From Corythoichthys intestinalis (lineage: Eukaryota > Chordata > Actinopteri > Syngnathiformes > Syngnathidae), in the NCBI RefSeq assembly GCF_030265065.1, contig NC_080408.1:31986501-32050500 (forward strand): DNA of 64,000 bases, written 5' to 3'. The notes below the pieces were generated by a model that was not told where the DNA came from, searched no databases, and saw only the letters and a program-made list of their open reading frames with translations. The translations under genes and the position numbers were made by a program. Positions within the stretch are counted from its first letter, which is position 1; every line of letters starts with the position of its first letter. This document shows, in pieces, positions 40,000-51,587 of this stretch.

Positions 40000-42900
40000 A
40001 TGGCTTCCCTCTCTGTTGTAGAGCCGCAAGAAATGGAAGGTGAGTCTGTAATGTCGAAACGCCGTCGTCCCGTCTCATCTATCAACAAGGTTGAATGTAA
40101 TTAATGACAACGAGCGCCTCTTTGAAACCACGAGGGTATTGGAACTGTCGTTTGCGTATGAATAACAGAAGTCCGGCTCACGTTTGCTAACTCGTGTGCT
40201 AACAACAAGGCTCGCTGGCTGACGTCGTTGGTTGACGCCGACCATCGAGTCACGTTGTCCCCGAGAATCGATGTCCAACTCTGGCTTGACAGGTCGACTC
40301 TCACCGGGGAGGTAACCATGTGGCTAACGTTCTTCTACAATCTGTTTCACACCGCTCAGAATGTATGGCAATTTTACGACGTAAACGGCGGATTGAAAAG
40401 CAGATTGCTCCGGAATGATGGGAGCACACCCACACTAACGAATCGGTACAGATTTTGTTATTTTACGTCATTTGCAATGATGAACAAGCAGTGTGAAGTT
40501 TCTTTTGTGTAGTCATGTCAAAGAAGAGAAAATGTATTCTGTTCACCAGCAGGCTGGGACAAAAGTTTAGGGAGGAAGAATGAAGTGTGGGAACTAGGAA
40601 GGATGAATGAAGAGAAGGACAGACTAGCCCTTTGTAGGACACTCATTTAACTCATTCAAAATTGGTTGTAGCAATAGCATCCTTTTCTAGTCATAATATA
40701 TTTGGACGTCTAGCACCGTCATTGGCGTTGTAAATGGCAATGAGCTAAATACTACGAAATTAAAAAAGAACTTTAGAGTTTTTTGGCTAATGATCGCAGC
40801 CCCCAGTCAAAATGGATTAGATGTCTACCGCAACCAGTGGCACTGGCACTGTCCTCCCAGTTTAAATGAATTGTACATCCACCGTTGTCAATGGCAGGCA
40901 ACGTGTTCAATACTATGAAATTAAAATTAAACAAAATCAACGTTGGAATGGTATTAGATTAGGGTTTTCAATTCATTTAAATTTTATTCAAGAAATATTT
41001 TATGAATATATTAAGTGCAAATCATACATTCATCCATCGATCATCTACCGCTTAATCCGGGGTCACGTTGCGGGGGCAGCTATAGCAGAGAAGTCCAGAC
41101 TTCTTTCTCCCCAGCCACTTCAACCAGCTCCTCCAGCAGGATACCAAGGCATTAAAATTATAATTTTTACCTAGTGTCCACAAAAGTGTACATCACATTT
41201 TGGGTGATGTAGGCCACACCCAATTCTAATATTGTGTCCTACAAGACCCATGATCTTAAAATTTGCTTTTTTCCCTTGAAATTAGTCACTTACCCTAGGG
41301 ATTTACTGTATGTTTGAAGATAAGCTTTCTGGTCCTCCCCTACTACTGTACAAGGCTAGGTGAAACGTCAGTGGCTTTTCCTGGTTTGTCAGTTAGTTTT
41401 TGATTTTAGCGAGGACTAATTCCACAATGCCTTTAACCCTTTAATGCCTCCAATATGAAGCAATTGTCAGAGAATCACAAAATTGGAAAAATAAGGTGTT
41501 AATGAAAACGTTTGTGTGTAATAAGCGCTCTAATATCTATAACCCTTGATAAATCCTGTTTTTTTTTTTCTCATGGAACCTGCAGATGCATGAGTTGACT
41601 TGCATCAATTTTTTTTTGGAGGAAAGATATTTAGTCTCGAAATCATGAAATTCTAAGTGTATCAAATGTGATACATTTGGCAAGAAAGGGTTAAGATGTA
41701 CGTTCCCTGGATGCCACAATGCACAGAACAACATGGTGATGTTATTTAAACTACCAAAAGATTAGGAGGTGGTATTTAAAAAATACGGTAATAAAAAAAT
41801 GTGGGTTGATTTCATTAAGCATGGAGAGCTACGCATTACCAACACAACCAGTCTCTGCTGTGAGCATTGTACAAAGGATAGTTTGTAAACTTCAATTAGA
41901 AGTAACAGGGCTTCATGTGTTATTTTATGCTGGGTAATGGGGCTATACTGTAGTCAACTGGTCTTAAGCCGGCTGCACCACTCTCGTTGGCTCCCCCGGT
42001 CGACAGTGACAGTGGCACTGTAAAATTATACAGCACATTGGGCAACCCTGTTATTTTTATATGTTGCATACATAAACCTGGATTGGATATTATTTTGCAT
42101 GTTTGACTTATAGTGGATCGGAGGGGAGAGTCCGAGGAATCAGGCGACGACGAGACAAGGAGGAAAAGCATCAATGGCGACATGGATCCAAATCAGCCTC
42201 CCGCCACGAGTAAGTCATCCCAACAAACTCCCAAACAGAGAGAACGATGGCACATTTTTTTCTTTCCCTCTTATGCAGTGGTGGATGGATGAATGTTAAA
42301 AGCATAGGTAGAGGTCTTCTCTTTGTGTTCAAGAATGTTGTTTGATTTTATTAGATAAAGAAGAGTCTCCCGTTGAAATGGACACCATCACTCTGGACCC
42401 AGAAGAGGAGGTAAGAGGGAGTTTGACATAGTGTTGCTCATATGTTCAAATTTTGCTGAAATTCAAGTGGGTTTTTTTCCCCCCTCAAATTGATGCTATT
42501 TGGAGTAGACCAAACATACTGTACACAGGTGTTTCAACTTCGGAGGAAGGAGGAAATTCAATTTAATAAAGTCACACACATAAAAAAAGCAATTTAATAA
42601 CATTTCTTGGGCCCAACATAAAAGAGGTCAACTTGACAACAGGCTTCAACCAACACACATTATCTGTGGCCGTTTAAATAAGGACAGACTCTCCTAAACG
42701 ACCACCTGAGGGAGGTATGACAATAAATAAACCAAATATTGCCAGCTTAATTAGATGACAACAAATAGAAAAATGTACATAAATTAACACCAAACAATAA
42801 ATCAACTAATGTGCATTAATTGAAGTCTAAAAATTACTCCAAATCAATCAATCATACTTAAATTAACTTAAATATTCCTCCTCCAGAAGGTAGGTACCAG

Positions 42901-43155
42901 GTCTTCCACAGCACAGTCGTGACCTCAAATTAGAAATCAAAATCAATTAATTATTCAGACGAATATTAAAGAAAGAAAATACATGTCCAAATAACTCAAA
43001 ATATCGAGTAATTATTTAATTTACTCGATATTCAAACAACACTAAATTGTAATGGTAGATGTATCCACCACACTATTGGTTGGTGTTCTCTCAATTTTAG
43101 CAAATGCAGTATCAACCAACAAATTTCAACCTAAAGTAGCTTGCTCTTCATAAAA

Positions 43156-43189
<34 letters not shown>

Positions 43190-46100
43190 CTTAAAAAAAA
43201 AAAAAAAACTCTGATTTAATATTTTGAAGCATTGTGGTTATGAGCATAGGAGGATCCCATCCAAGGACAGCATTTCAATTTCATAAGGAATGCTCATCAC
43301 TAAAAATAATGCTTTAAGTACATTTTTCTCTTAGCTGCTGGTCAACTTAAGCTCAGAGAATGAAATGAAACATTTGAAATCTGTCATTTTATGTTAACTG
43401 TACGGTTAAATTTTCTAATTCGAAAATTGAAACCAAAAACACTTGCAACCACTAGGGCTGCCACACACCTAATGGAATATTGAATTAATTGACAAATATT
43501 TTGTTATTTTTTGTTCCAGTGCTAACCCAAGGCACCAGATTGATTGTTCCATATGTCTAATATGAATATGTTCCACATATCAATCTAGGATGAATCCAAT
43601 TCAGACCTTTTTCATGGGAGGAACCTTAGAAAAATATACGGCTGCTGATTGGACAGTGGCTCTTTTCGTCGCACTTACCACCGACCAATCTACATTTAGC
43701 CACAGTATGACATATTGGTTAAGGGGAAACTCCAAAAAATAGTTTCCTGAGTGTTCGAAGTGATTCATCTCTATACCATACATCCATTGCAATATTGTGA
43801 AGATTCACTGCATATTTTCCAAATCGTCTCTGTATAAATATGTTAAGCTTTTCCTGCTTTTTACAGGATGTTGACCTAGTTCATTGCCGTATTGGAAAAA
43901 TTGAAGGACTCGAAGTACTACAGAAAGCAAAAGTAAGTCACTTAGCATATGTTGCGGCTCAGTTAGAAATTTATTGACAGATTGTGAGTTGTTTTCCCTG
44001 TTTTGAAAACAAAACTCAGCAAAAATGAAGATTTCTCAATCTTTTTTTTGTCTTGTCCACACAGACCCTCTCCCTAAGGCAGAATCTGATTAAAAAAATT
44101 GAAAACCTGGACAGTCTAAGCTCACTACGAGAGCTCGATTTGTACGACAATCAAATCCGCAAGTTGGAAAACCTTAACAAGCTCACGCAGTTGGAGTAAG
44201 TTGGTACTTTGATTGTATACAGTGAATCCCCAAGTATTTGCCGTTTTTAAATTATGTTATGTTCATGAATTTTTGGGGACACCTTAGAATTTGGAATGAC
44301 ACCTTGGATTGAATTAAACTTTAAAATTAAGGCACTTTTTTACTGAAACTTTTTCCCTCGGCTCCATCATAGGCAGCTGGATGTGTCCTTCAACCTTTTG
44401 AGGAAGGTGGAGGGTTTGGAGCAGCTGACTCAGCTGAAAAAACTTTTTCTGCTTCACAACAAAATCGGCTGCATAGCCAACCTGGGTCACTTAACCTGTC
44501 TGGAGATGCTGGAGCTGGGCTCCAATCGCATTCGAGTAAGTTTGCTCTCAAATGGTGTTTTACAAGTTATTGTCATCATTACTATTTAGTTGTTGTGTTT
44601 TCTAGGTCATAGAGAACTTGGATACGCTCACGTCTTTGCAAAGCTTATTCCTTGGCACCAATAAAATTACCACGCTGCAGAATATGGACAGTTTGCACAG
44701 CCTGACCGTGTTAAGCATTCAGGTACTTAACACACTTTTAGCGTTACCTTATTTTCAGGGCTGTGCATACGTGGCTGATTTTCTCTGTTTTACTTTTAAA
44801 TGAGAACGATAGAATACATTTTTGGATCCATACATGTTGGAAACACAAGAATTTCTCATTTTTCAAACAGCTGACAGAACATAAAAAAGACACATACAAG
44901 GGGAAAGCAAGGACTGCACCATGCTGACATTTTAGGCAAACAAAAATGACAGTGTAAAGTAACTTTACTATTAAGCTTGATCTGTGAAGGAGTTCAAATC
45001 AAAGCAGTTGTTTTTGTTCTTGCTTTTTGTGATGGATTAATTTTAGCGCGTCTACTTTGAGAAAAACTCAAGTCAAATTAGACAGTGTGTTTAAAGTAGT
45101 GCTGGGTGAATTTAAGATGGAAGATCGTGAAATATAATTTAATCAATCTTGGGGAACAGTCCATCAAAAGGAGTCTAATGTTGATGATTTTAAAGCTGTT
45201 TACACTCCAGTTGAGGGGAAACTGGTAAACGGTAAAGCTAAACAAATAACAAAGAAAATTGCACATAATTTGAATTTAAATACCCAAAAAAACATTTCAT
45301 ATTTGGGGCCCGCCAGCTTAATCCTAATTTACGATGGTAGATGCCATTGTATAAAAACTACCAGTTAATAAAATAACTTTAAAAACCAAGTTTGAAGAGA
45401 ATCAAGATCGGAAAATATTAAATGTGATCCTCATTTACGCAGCCCTAGTTACAAGTACAATTTAATTGTGTACAAGAGTTTTTTTTAATCAAATTATGAA
45501 CTCCTTTTGATTTTTTTTTTCAGAGTAATCGGATTACTAAAATGGAAGGTCTGCAGAACCTGGTCAGCCTACGAGAACTCTACTTGAGCCACAATGGCAT
45601 CGAGGTCATCGAGGGCTTGGAAAACAATGTTAGACAAAAACCTGTCCTTTGTGTACTCTGCCCGCTGCAGGAATGCACATCAACAACAGCAGCCACAGCA
45701 AAAGCAAAATGTTTTTTTTGTGTCTCCCATCAGAAAAAGCTGACAACTCTGGACATCGCGGCGAACAGAGTGAAAAAGATTGAGAACATTAGTCATCTAA
45801 CGGAGCTGCAGGAGTTCTGGGTATGAAGCAAATGTTTTGAATTTCTTTTGTGCACCCCCGCCCCCTCGTCTTTTTAACACTATTGCCTGTGCTTCAAATG
45901 TTTGCCTACTAGAACAGTTGAACTTAGAGGATTTTATTTAAAAATAAAAAAGGTGATACAGATCGTGTTTACTGTAAGTTAGCTCATTAGATACAAACGG
46001 CGGCAATTAATGTCCAATCTACTTTGACTGACTCATCACTGCCAATCCCTCCCTGTTCAAAGGGATTGGACATCCATCACTGTTGAATTAAATGGTCTGC

Positions 46101-46972
46101 ATTAAGGCTGCAGCTATCGATTATTTTAATAGTCGATTAATCGATGAACTAGTTAATTTGAATAATCGAGTAATCGGATAAGGAACGTAAAAAATTAAAA
46201 TACCTGCGCGTAGCCTCAAACGGTAAAAAAAATTAATGAATGCGGATCTAAGTACAACAAAAGTACAATTGGCTAACTTAAGTAGCAAAGGTCCACTAAC
46301 TTAAATGCTATAAAATGATAATGTTTTTTTTTTGTTTTTTTTTTTACAGTACTTAGAACAAATAGTTCACATATTCCCACAAAAAATGGCTTAATATTCC
46401 TATAAAATTAATTACGAATGCAAAAAAAAAAAACAAAAAAAACAGCTCAAACAAAAACTTATCTTTTGTTGGTCTTAACCGAGAGCAGCTGGATTCAACC
46501 ATGTGAAATGAATTATGTTATCTTCAATGGCACCACTAAAGGGCAGTGTATCCACCCATCTCAATAAAACTAAATGCGAACACTTTCCAAACAAAGTAAC
46601 AAACCATTACAACGGCACTTTAATGAAATGAATACTCAAAGCATCAAAATTTAATTTTAATCTTTTTTTTCTAATAGAATTACTCGAGTTAATCGATTAA
46701 TCTTTGCAGCACTAGTCTGCATATTTCACTAGTAAAATAAGCATCCTAAAAAATCTGATCAGCATTTCCTAAACAAGTGCTCAAACTCTCTTCAGATGAA
46801 CGACAACCAGATCGACAACTGGTCGGATCTGGACGAGCTGAAGAACGCCAAATCGTTGGAGACTGTCTACCTGGAGAGAAACCCGCTGCAGAAGGACCCG
46901 CAGTACCGGCGGAAGATCATGCTGGCGCTGCCCAGCGTGCGCCAGATCGATGCCACCTTCATCCGCTTTTAA
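40000..46972 (+). CDS. ppp1r7: Protein phosphatase 1 regulatory subunit 7 (sds22)
   Basis: Ten exons: 40000-40039, 42114-42209, 42355-42410, 43867-43932, 44065-44195, 44373-44535, 44606-44722, 45524-45628, 45734-45820, 46796-46972. They sum to 1038 nt (345 residues plus stop), all GT-AG. The N-terminal 70 residues are acidic and poorly conserved (MASLSVVEPQEME..., ESEESGDDE). Then come SDS22-type leucine-rich repeats of 22 residues (LREL-DLYDNQIRKLENLNKL, LKKLFLLHNKIG, LELGSNRIRVIENLD, LYLSHNGIEVIEGLENN). An LRR cap ends LPSVRQIDATFIRF, almost the human end. SDS22 binds the PP1 catalytic subunit with its concave face, stabilises newly made PP1 with inhibitor-3 and influences mitotic dephosphorylation. 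Introns carry hAT insertions (45097, 46103). It is intact. Confidence 0.97.
40040..42113. other. ppp1r7 intron 1
   Basis: The first 470 bp are CpG-richer and may be the end of the promoter island. Then dispersed repeats follow: the TTTGACTGG-type stretch (40640-40930) and a SINE/LINE-like block (41027-41155). Otherwise ordinary intron sequence. Confidence 0.5.
41027..41155 (+). repeat. Fish SINE/LINE-like conserved block
   Basis: CATCATCTACCGCTTAATCC-type start, then GGGGTCACGTTGCGGGGGCA, CCCCAGCCACTTCAACCAGC and TCCTCCAGCAGGATACCAAG. This is the well-known fish repeat segment shared by V-SINE-like and LINE tails. Truncated at both ends. Confidence 0.65.
42411..43866. other. ppp1r7 intron 3
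   Basis: AT-rich, with an (AT)n microsatellite at 43161-43189 and poly-A at 43194-43208. No other element with clear ends was found. Confidence 0.5.
45097..45447. mobile_element. Small hAT-like insertion in ppp1r7 intron 7
   Basis: A 351-bp block, TAGTGCTGGGTGAATTTAAG to ...TTTACGCAGCCCTA. Flanks GTTTAAAG and GTTACAAG match at six of eight. Old. Confidence 0.5.
46103..46714. mobile_element. Non-autonomous hAT, GGCTGCAG-ATCGATT family, copy 1
   Basis: A 612-bp element, TAAGGCTGCAGCTATCGATT to ...TTAATCTTTGCAGCACTA. Exact 8-bp duplication GTCTGCAT (46095-46102, 46715-46722). The tips are rich in TCGATTAATCGA. In ppp1r7 intron 9. Relatives at 48741, 54795 and 57763. Confidence 0.9.
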
Positions 46973-47126
46973 ACACGCACTACAATATATGCCATTCACT
47001 TCAGTATTCCCCCCGCACTCTTCTCACAACTCGATCACTAAATCTTTTTTTCTGCGTTCACAAATTACACATGGCGACATTAAAGTCACCCACTTACGCA
47101 CTTGCTTGCTTATTAACGACGTTGGA

Positions 47127-47132
47127 AATAAA
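47127..47132 (+). other. Polyadenylation signal of ppp1r7
   Basis: AATAAA 155 bp after the ppp1r7 stop codon, at a normal distance for a short 3' untranslated region. Further AATAAA copies lie near 48369 and 48391. Confidence 0.5.
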
Positions 47133-47169
47133 CTGTGAAGTAACATCAACTCCGTCACATTCCTATTGC

Positions 47170-48740
47170 CCATCACGCCAGAAATAACATCATATTTGAA
47201 GAATTAAAATGGAAGGCTCGTTCCCTAAATCGTAATACAGCGGCACCTTGACTTAAGAGTGCCCAGGTTTACAAGCTCTCGTTTAGTTGAGTTTTAGTCA
47301 TGGTTGCCCATGCACTTTTTTTATAGAACGTAACTCGAGCAAATATTAGGTGGCATTTCAATTGAGAAAAATGATATGTTACTGTTGAAATATGTCCTTC
47401 AGTTGCAAGCTTGGTCAAGCAATTAAGATTGTAAGGCAACGTAACACTACAAGATGGGCCAAAAGTAGTCTTGCACTTTTTGAATGGAATTGAACAATTT
47501 TACAACATTTTTAAAAATTCACAAACTCCCTTTTCGCCTCTTCCTGCCTTTGTTTGTTCAGACTTTTTTATTCATGCATCCTCGCCCTTATGTTTAAAAC
47601 ATGCTTTTCTACCTTCGTTATATCATCCTTCCACCTACCTGTATTTGTAACTTTTTTTTTTTTGCATGCGGTCCTTCCATCTGTATTTTTTCAATACTAT
47701 TTTAGAGTTCACTTTGTTATTTTCAATTTGTGGTACAAAAAGTAGGAGTGCAAACATACTATTGACCCATCTGCAATTGAGTTTATAGTAATCGGCACCA
47801 AACTAATTATTAAATGTTGAAATCTGAAAGCGCGAATTTCATCTGTGTGGGGGTTTTTTTTCTAAATTTTATTTTACAGCAAATCTTGACGAATGTCCCT
47901 CTTGTGTCGCCCTTATCTTACAGCAGAGTGACCGCTCTGTGATAAAAACAACGCATACAAGAATGTAACATTTGTGTCTGTCTAGGGTGGTAGTTCTTTG
48001 ATTTTTTTCATACACTGATCACAGCTTTGATTCTTTTGCTTGTTCAGTTTATTTGGAGTGCTTCGCAAAGGTTTTTACTGTTTTACCTCGAGCTCTGAGT
48101 CCGAATGATGAGTTTAACGATGCTGCAGTGACACGTTCTTGTATTATTTATTGACAGTTCGCACTCAACTTTAAAAATTAAAAAAAGATGAGTGGCTGTT
48201 TGTACGGTGGTCTCTTGTATACACCTGAGATCTCTTGATGCATGAGTACGTTAAAAATTTGCTTTTTTTCGTTACATTGACAAGATGTTTGGTTGAAATT
48301 TCAAAGTTAAACACCTTTTTGATTATTTTAAACGATTATAAGAGTGTATTTTGAACTGAAGTGGTTTAAAATAAAGTGTAAGTGGTTTAAAATAAAAGTC
48401 ATCTTAAATTGCCACTCAAGGAGAAATCTGATTTTACTATTTGTTTAAATGTTCTACATCACAGGGTTTTTGGACTTGAAATGGAATGTATTATGCAAAC
48501 AACAATAAATGTATAGTACTACTTACTAAGGTGTCACTCATTTGTGATTTTGGGCTGTTATAGCAAGTGAAATGTATAATGAGTATGAAAAATATCGGCA
48601 CTACTACTAAGCATCATTTCGGGTTTTATTTGAGGAATTTTAAATTGTGGCAAGTGTGAGCTGACTCAACATAATTGGTTATAAGACTACACACTTGCAC
48701 ACTCAAGATGGTTTAATTGTGAGGTGAACACGCTTGGGTG
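47170..48740. other. ppp1r7 3' flank
   Basis: AT-rich sequence that may include a long 3' untranslated region. A short degraded block near 47240 (CGGCACCTTGACTTAAGAGT) resembles the tip of a TA-flanked transposon. No gene seen. Confidence 0.45.
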
Positions 48741-49161
48741 AAGTGCTGCAGCAATGAATCAATTAACGAGTAATTCGATCAGATTATTCGAATTAAATTT
48801 TGCTGCTTCGAGTATTCGTTTATTGACGGTAGTGTTGTAATGGTTTGTTTTGAAAGTTTGCATGTAGTTTTATTGATTTGGGTGGATACACTGCCCTCAA
48901 GTGGCAACAGTGAATATGACAACTCATTTCACATGGCTGAATCCAGCTGCTCAATGTTAAGACAGACATAAGCTAAGTTTTTGTTCGAGCTAATGTTTTT
49001 TTAATACATTCGTAATTTAGTTTATGGGTATATTTAGCTGTTTTTGTGGGAGTATGAGTTTGAACCATTTGTTAAGAGCACTGTAAAAAAAGCATTTAAT
49101 CTGGCAGACCTTTGCTATATAAATTAGCCAATTGTTCTTTTGTTGTACACTATACAGTATA

Positions 49162-49717
49162 CAGGGGTGAAAGTGGCTAGAATTTCTTGCCGGAACTCCC
49201 CGACGTGAAGGTCGCCACGGAGCCAGAAATTCTATTTATTAATTTTTTTCTTTCTTTTTTTTTGGGGGGGGGGGGGGGGGTCAAACTTCTTAAACTACTG
49301 AAATGCAAAGAAAACTTTTAGCGCTGTTATTTCTATAACACATACAAAACCTGATTTTCATTCAAAATGGTATTTTTTCGAAACAAAAACAGCAATAACC
49401 CCAACCTCCATCTCCTAATTTTTATTTTCCCTCATTTCCTCACATACAAAATGCCAAAATCTCAATTTTAATTACTTAAGAACATAGGATTGGAACATTG
49501 GAGATGAAATGCATGTGTGGCAGCTTAGCATTCAAAAAAAAAAATTCTTTTTTTACATTGAATTTTGACAGTTGCCGTCATATTTTCGGAATCAAAGCAC
49601 CTGAATCTTATACCGGAACAGCATTCCGGCCCTGAATCTTATACCGGAACTGTGTTCCGGCCCTGAATCTTATACCGGAACTGCGTTCCTGATCGTTCTG
49701 GCCCACTTTCACCCCTG
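49162..49717. mobile_element. Non-autonomous hAT, CAGGGGTGAAAG family, copy 3
   Basis: A 556-bp element, CAGGGGTGAAAGTGGCTAGA to ...GGCCCACTTTCACCCCTG. Exact 8-bp duplication ACAGTATA (49154-49161, 49718-49725). Internally shorter than copies 1 and 2. It contains a poly-G run (49264-49281). Inserted seven bases into the Tc1's left end. Confidence 0.95.
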
Positions 49718-50574
49718 ACAGTATATTACAAAAGTGAGTACACCTCTCACATTTCTGTAGATATTTAAGTATATCTTTTCATGGGACAACACTGGCAAAA
49801 TGACACTTTGACACAATGAAAAGTAGTCTGTGCGCAGTTTATGTAATAGAGTTAATTTATTTTCCCCTCAAAATAACTCAAAATATAGCCACTAATATCT
49901 AAACCCCTGGAGACAAAAGTGAGTACACCCCTTAGAAACTACGTACATCCCTAAATGTCCAAATTGAGAACTGCTTATCATTTTCCGTCCAAAATGTCAT
50001 GTGACTCGTTACAGGAGTGCTGTCAGCATTGCCGCAGAGATTGAAGAGGTGGGGGTTCAACCTGTTAGTGCTCAGACCATACGCCGCACTCTACATTAAA
50101 TTGGTGTGCACGGCTGTCACCCGAGGAGGAAGCCTCTTCTGAAGACGGTACACAAGAAAGCCCGCAAACAGTTTGCTGAAGACATGTCAACAAAGCACAT
50201 GGATTACTGGAACAATGTCCTATGGTCTGATGAGACGGGTGGGCTTTCTAACAGGCTGACCCCCAACTCTTCAATCTCTGCAGCAATGCTGACAGATTTC
50301 CTGTAACGAGTCACATGACATTTTGGAGGGAAAATGACAAGCAGTACTCAATTTGGACATTTAGGGATGTGCGTATTTACTAAGGGGTGTACTCACTTTT
50401 GTTGCCAGGGGTTTAGATATTAATGGCTATATTTTGAGTTATTTTGAGGGGAAAATAAATTCACTCTATTATATAAGCTGCTCACAGACTACTTTTCATT
50501 GTGTCAAGGTGTCATCTTGTCAGCGTTGTCCCATGAAAAGATATACTTAAATATCTGCAGAAATGCGAGGAGTG

Positions 50575-51055
50575 TTGCCTGGTACGGCCAGACTGTTCTC
50601 CCTGTGTTTTTCAAACACTGAGAGTATAGTCTGGGACCCAGCCCATTAACGGCCTCTCAAGCAAGTACAAAATCAATCGACAAATCAGATTCGTTAATTT
50701 GCGTGACGTGTTCTTAACGAGCAACGTCACTCTCGGAAGTCGTCTCCACAACAGCACAGATGGTGAACAGGAGAGCCGAGAATATGTTCCAATCCATGGT
50801 AAAATCAGTTTTAACTTACTAAAAACACATCGACACAAGTCATTGACAACAGTCTGTCTCGAGCTAGCCATGTTGAATAAACTGTGCTCTCCTCGTATGT
50901 TTACTTCCGCGCGCAAGTCCCTCCTCCCGCCCGTCGCTGATTAGTCCACTCCGCTGTCTGTTCGTTGTGACTTGCTCCGCCCTGGAAATTTTATCCGCTT
51001 AATGGTGGCCAGACTCAATAGCTGGAACAGCGGTGAGTCTGGAATACCAGGCTAC
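50575..51055. mobile_element. hAT-like element with TGCCTGGTA ends
   Basis: A 481-bp element, TTGCCTGGTACGGCCAGAC to (reversed) GTAGCCTGGTATTCCAGAC. Exact 8-bp duplication GAGGAGTG (50567-50574, 51056-51063). Inserted in the right terminal repeat of the Tc1. The ORFs here are not coding. Confidence 0.85.
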
Positions 51056-51538
51056 GAGGAGTGTACTCACTTTTGTGATACATTGTACTTATCTTACTAT
51101 CCTCCGTTTCAGGCTCAGCTCGGGCATTTTAATTTTTTATGTTCCTTATCCGATTCCTCGATTATTCGAACTAACTAGTTCATCGATTAATCGACTACTA
51201 AAATAACTGATAGCTGCAGCCCTACTTGGGTGGTTTAATTGTGTTTCTTTCAATTGAGTTATACAGGGTGTCTGTCACAATGGTGGAAAACCCTTTAAAA
51301 TCCATTTTAAAAATTCAGATTTTCTAAACTGTGTATTCTTTTACATGCACTTAGTTACTTGCATTTTCCCAATTATGGGTTCAGACGCCCGGAACACCTT
51401 CCTATGTGCATGAGCATGTGTGTTACACACAGTTCTGGAGGGAAAAGGTAACTAATAGAAAACTACAACGTCCAAAATGCATCATTCTGTGTGTGACGTA
51501 CACACGACTCGCGCCAGGCAGAGCAAAAGGGGTGTCGC

Positions 51539-51587
51539 TGCGCATGCGCGACGTTCATGTTGTTGTTTGTGGCGGTAAGATGGCGGC
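51539..51587 (+). promoter_or_regulatory. ubxn7 core promoter motifs
   Basis: TGCGCATGCGCG (51539-51550) matches the palindromic NRF1 site. AAGATGGCGGC (51577-51587) matches the YY1 site that commonly overlaps start codons of housekeeping genes, and it contains the ubxn7 ATG. No TATA box. Confidence 0.6.

Larger units (their letters stand above)
49155..51085 (+). mobile_element. Tc1 element with AAAAGTGAGTACACC ends, fold-back derivative
   Basis: Flanked by TA (49153-49154, 51086-51087). Subterminal AAAGTGAGTACACC blocks lie at 49732, 49917 and, inverted, near 50386 and 51063. The transposase remnant (50008-50239) reads SAVSIAAEIEEVG, HGCHPRRKPLLKTVHKKARK, QFAEDMSTKHMDYWNNVLWS and DET. Immediately after, 50252-50330 is an inverted copy of 50010-50075, so the derivative is a long hairpin. 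It carries one hAT at its left tip (49162-49717) and another in its right terminal repeat (50575-51055). Confidence 0.85.
48741..51224. mobile_element. hAT, GGCTGCAG-ATCGATT family, copy 2, with three nested elements
   Basis: Left tip AAGTGCTGCAGCAATGAATC, right tip ...GATAGCTGCAGCCCTA. Exact 8-bp duplication CTTGGGTG (48733-48740, 51225-51232). A Tc1 (49155-51085) inserted in it at a TA. Sequence on the two sides of the Tc1 aligns continuously with copy 3 at 54795-55359 (TTGTTCTTTTGTTGTACA | GGCTCAGCTC). Confidence 0.9.

Noticed and set aside
46777-47187. 136-codon plus-strand frame
   Set aside because: It is a shifted frame of the last ppp1r7 exon, running into the 3' untranslated region.
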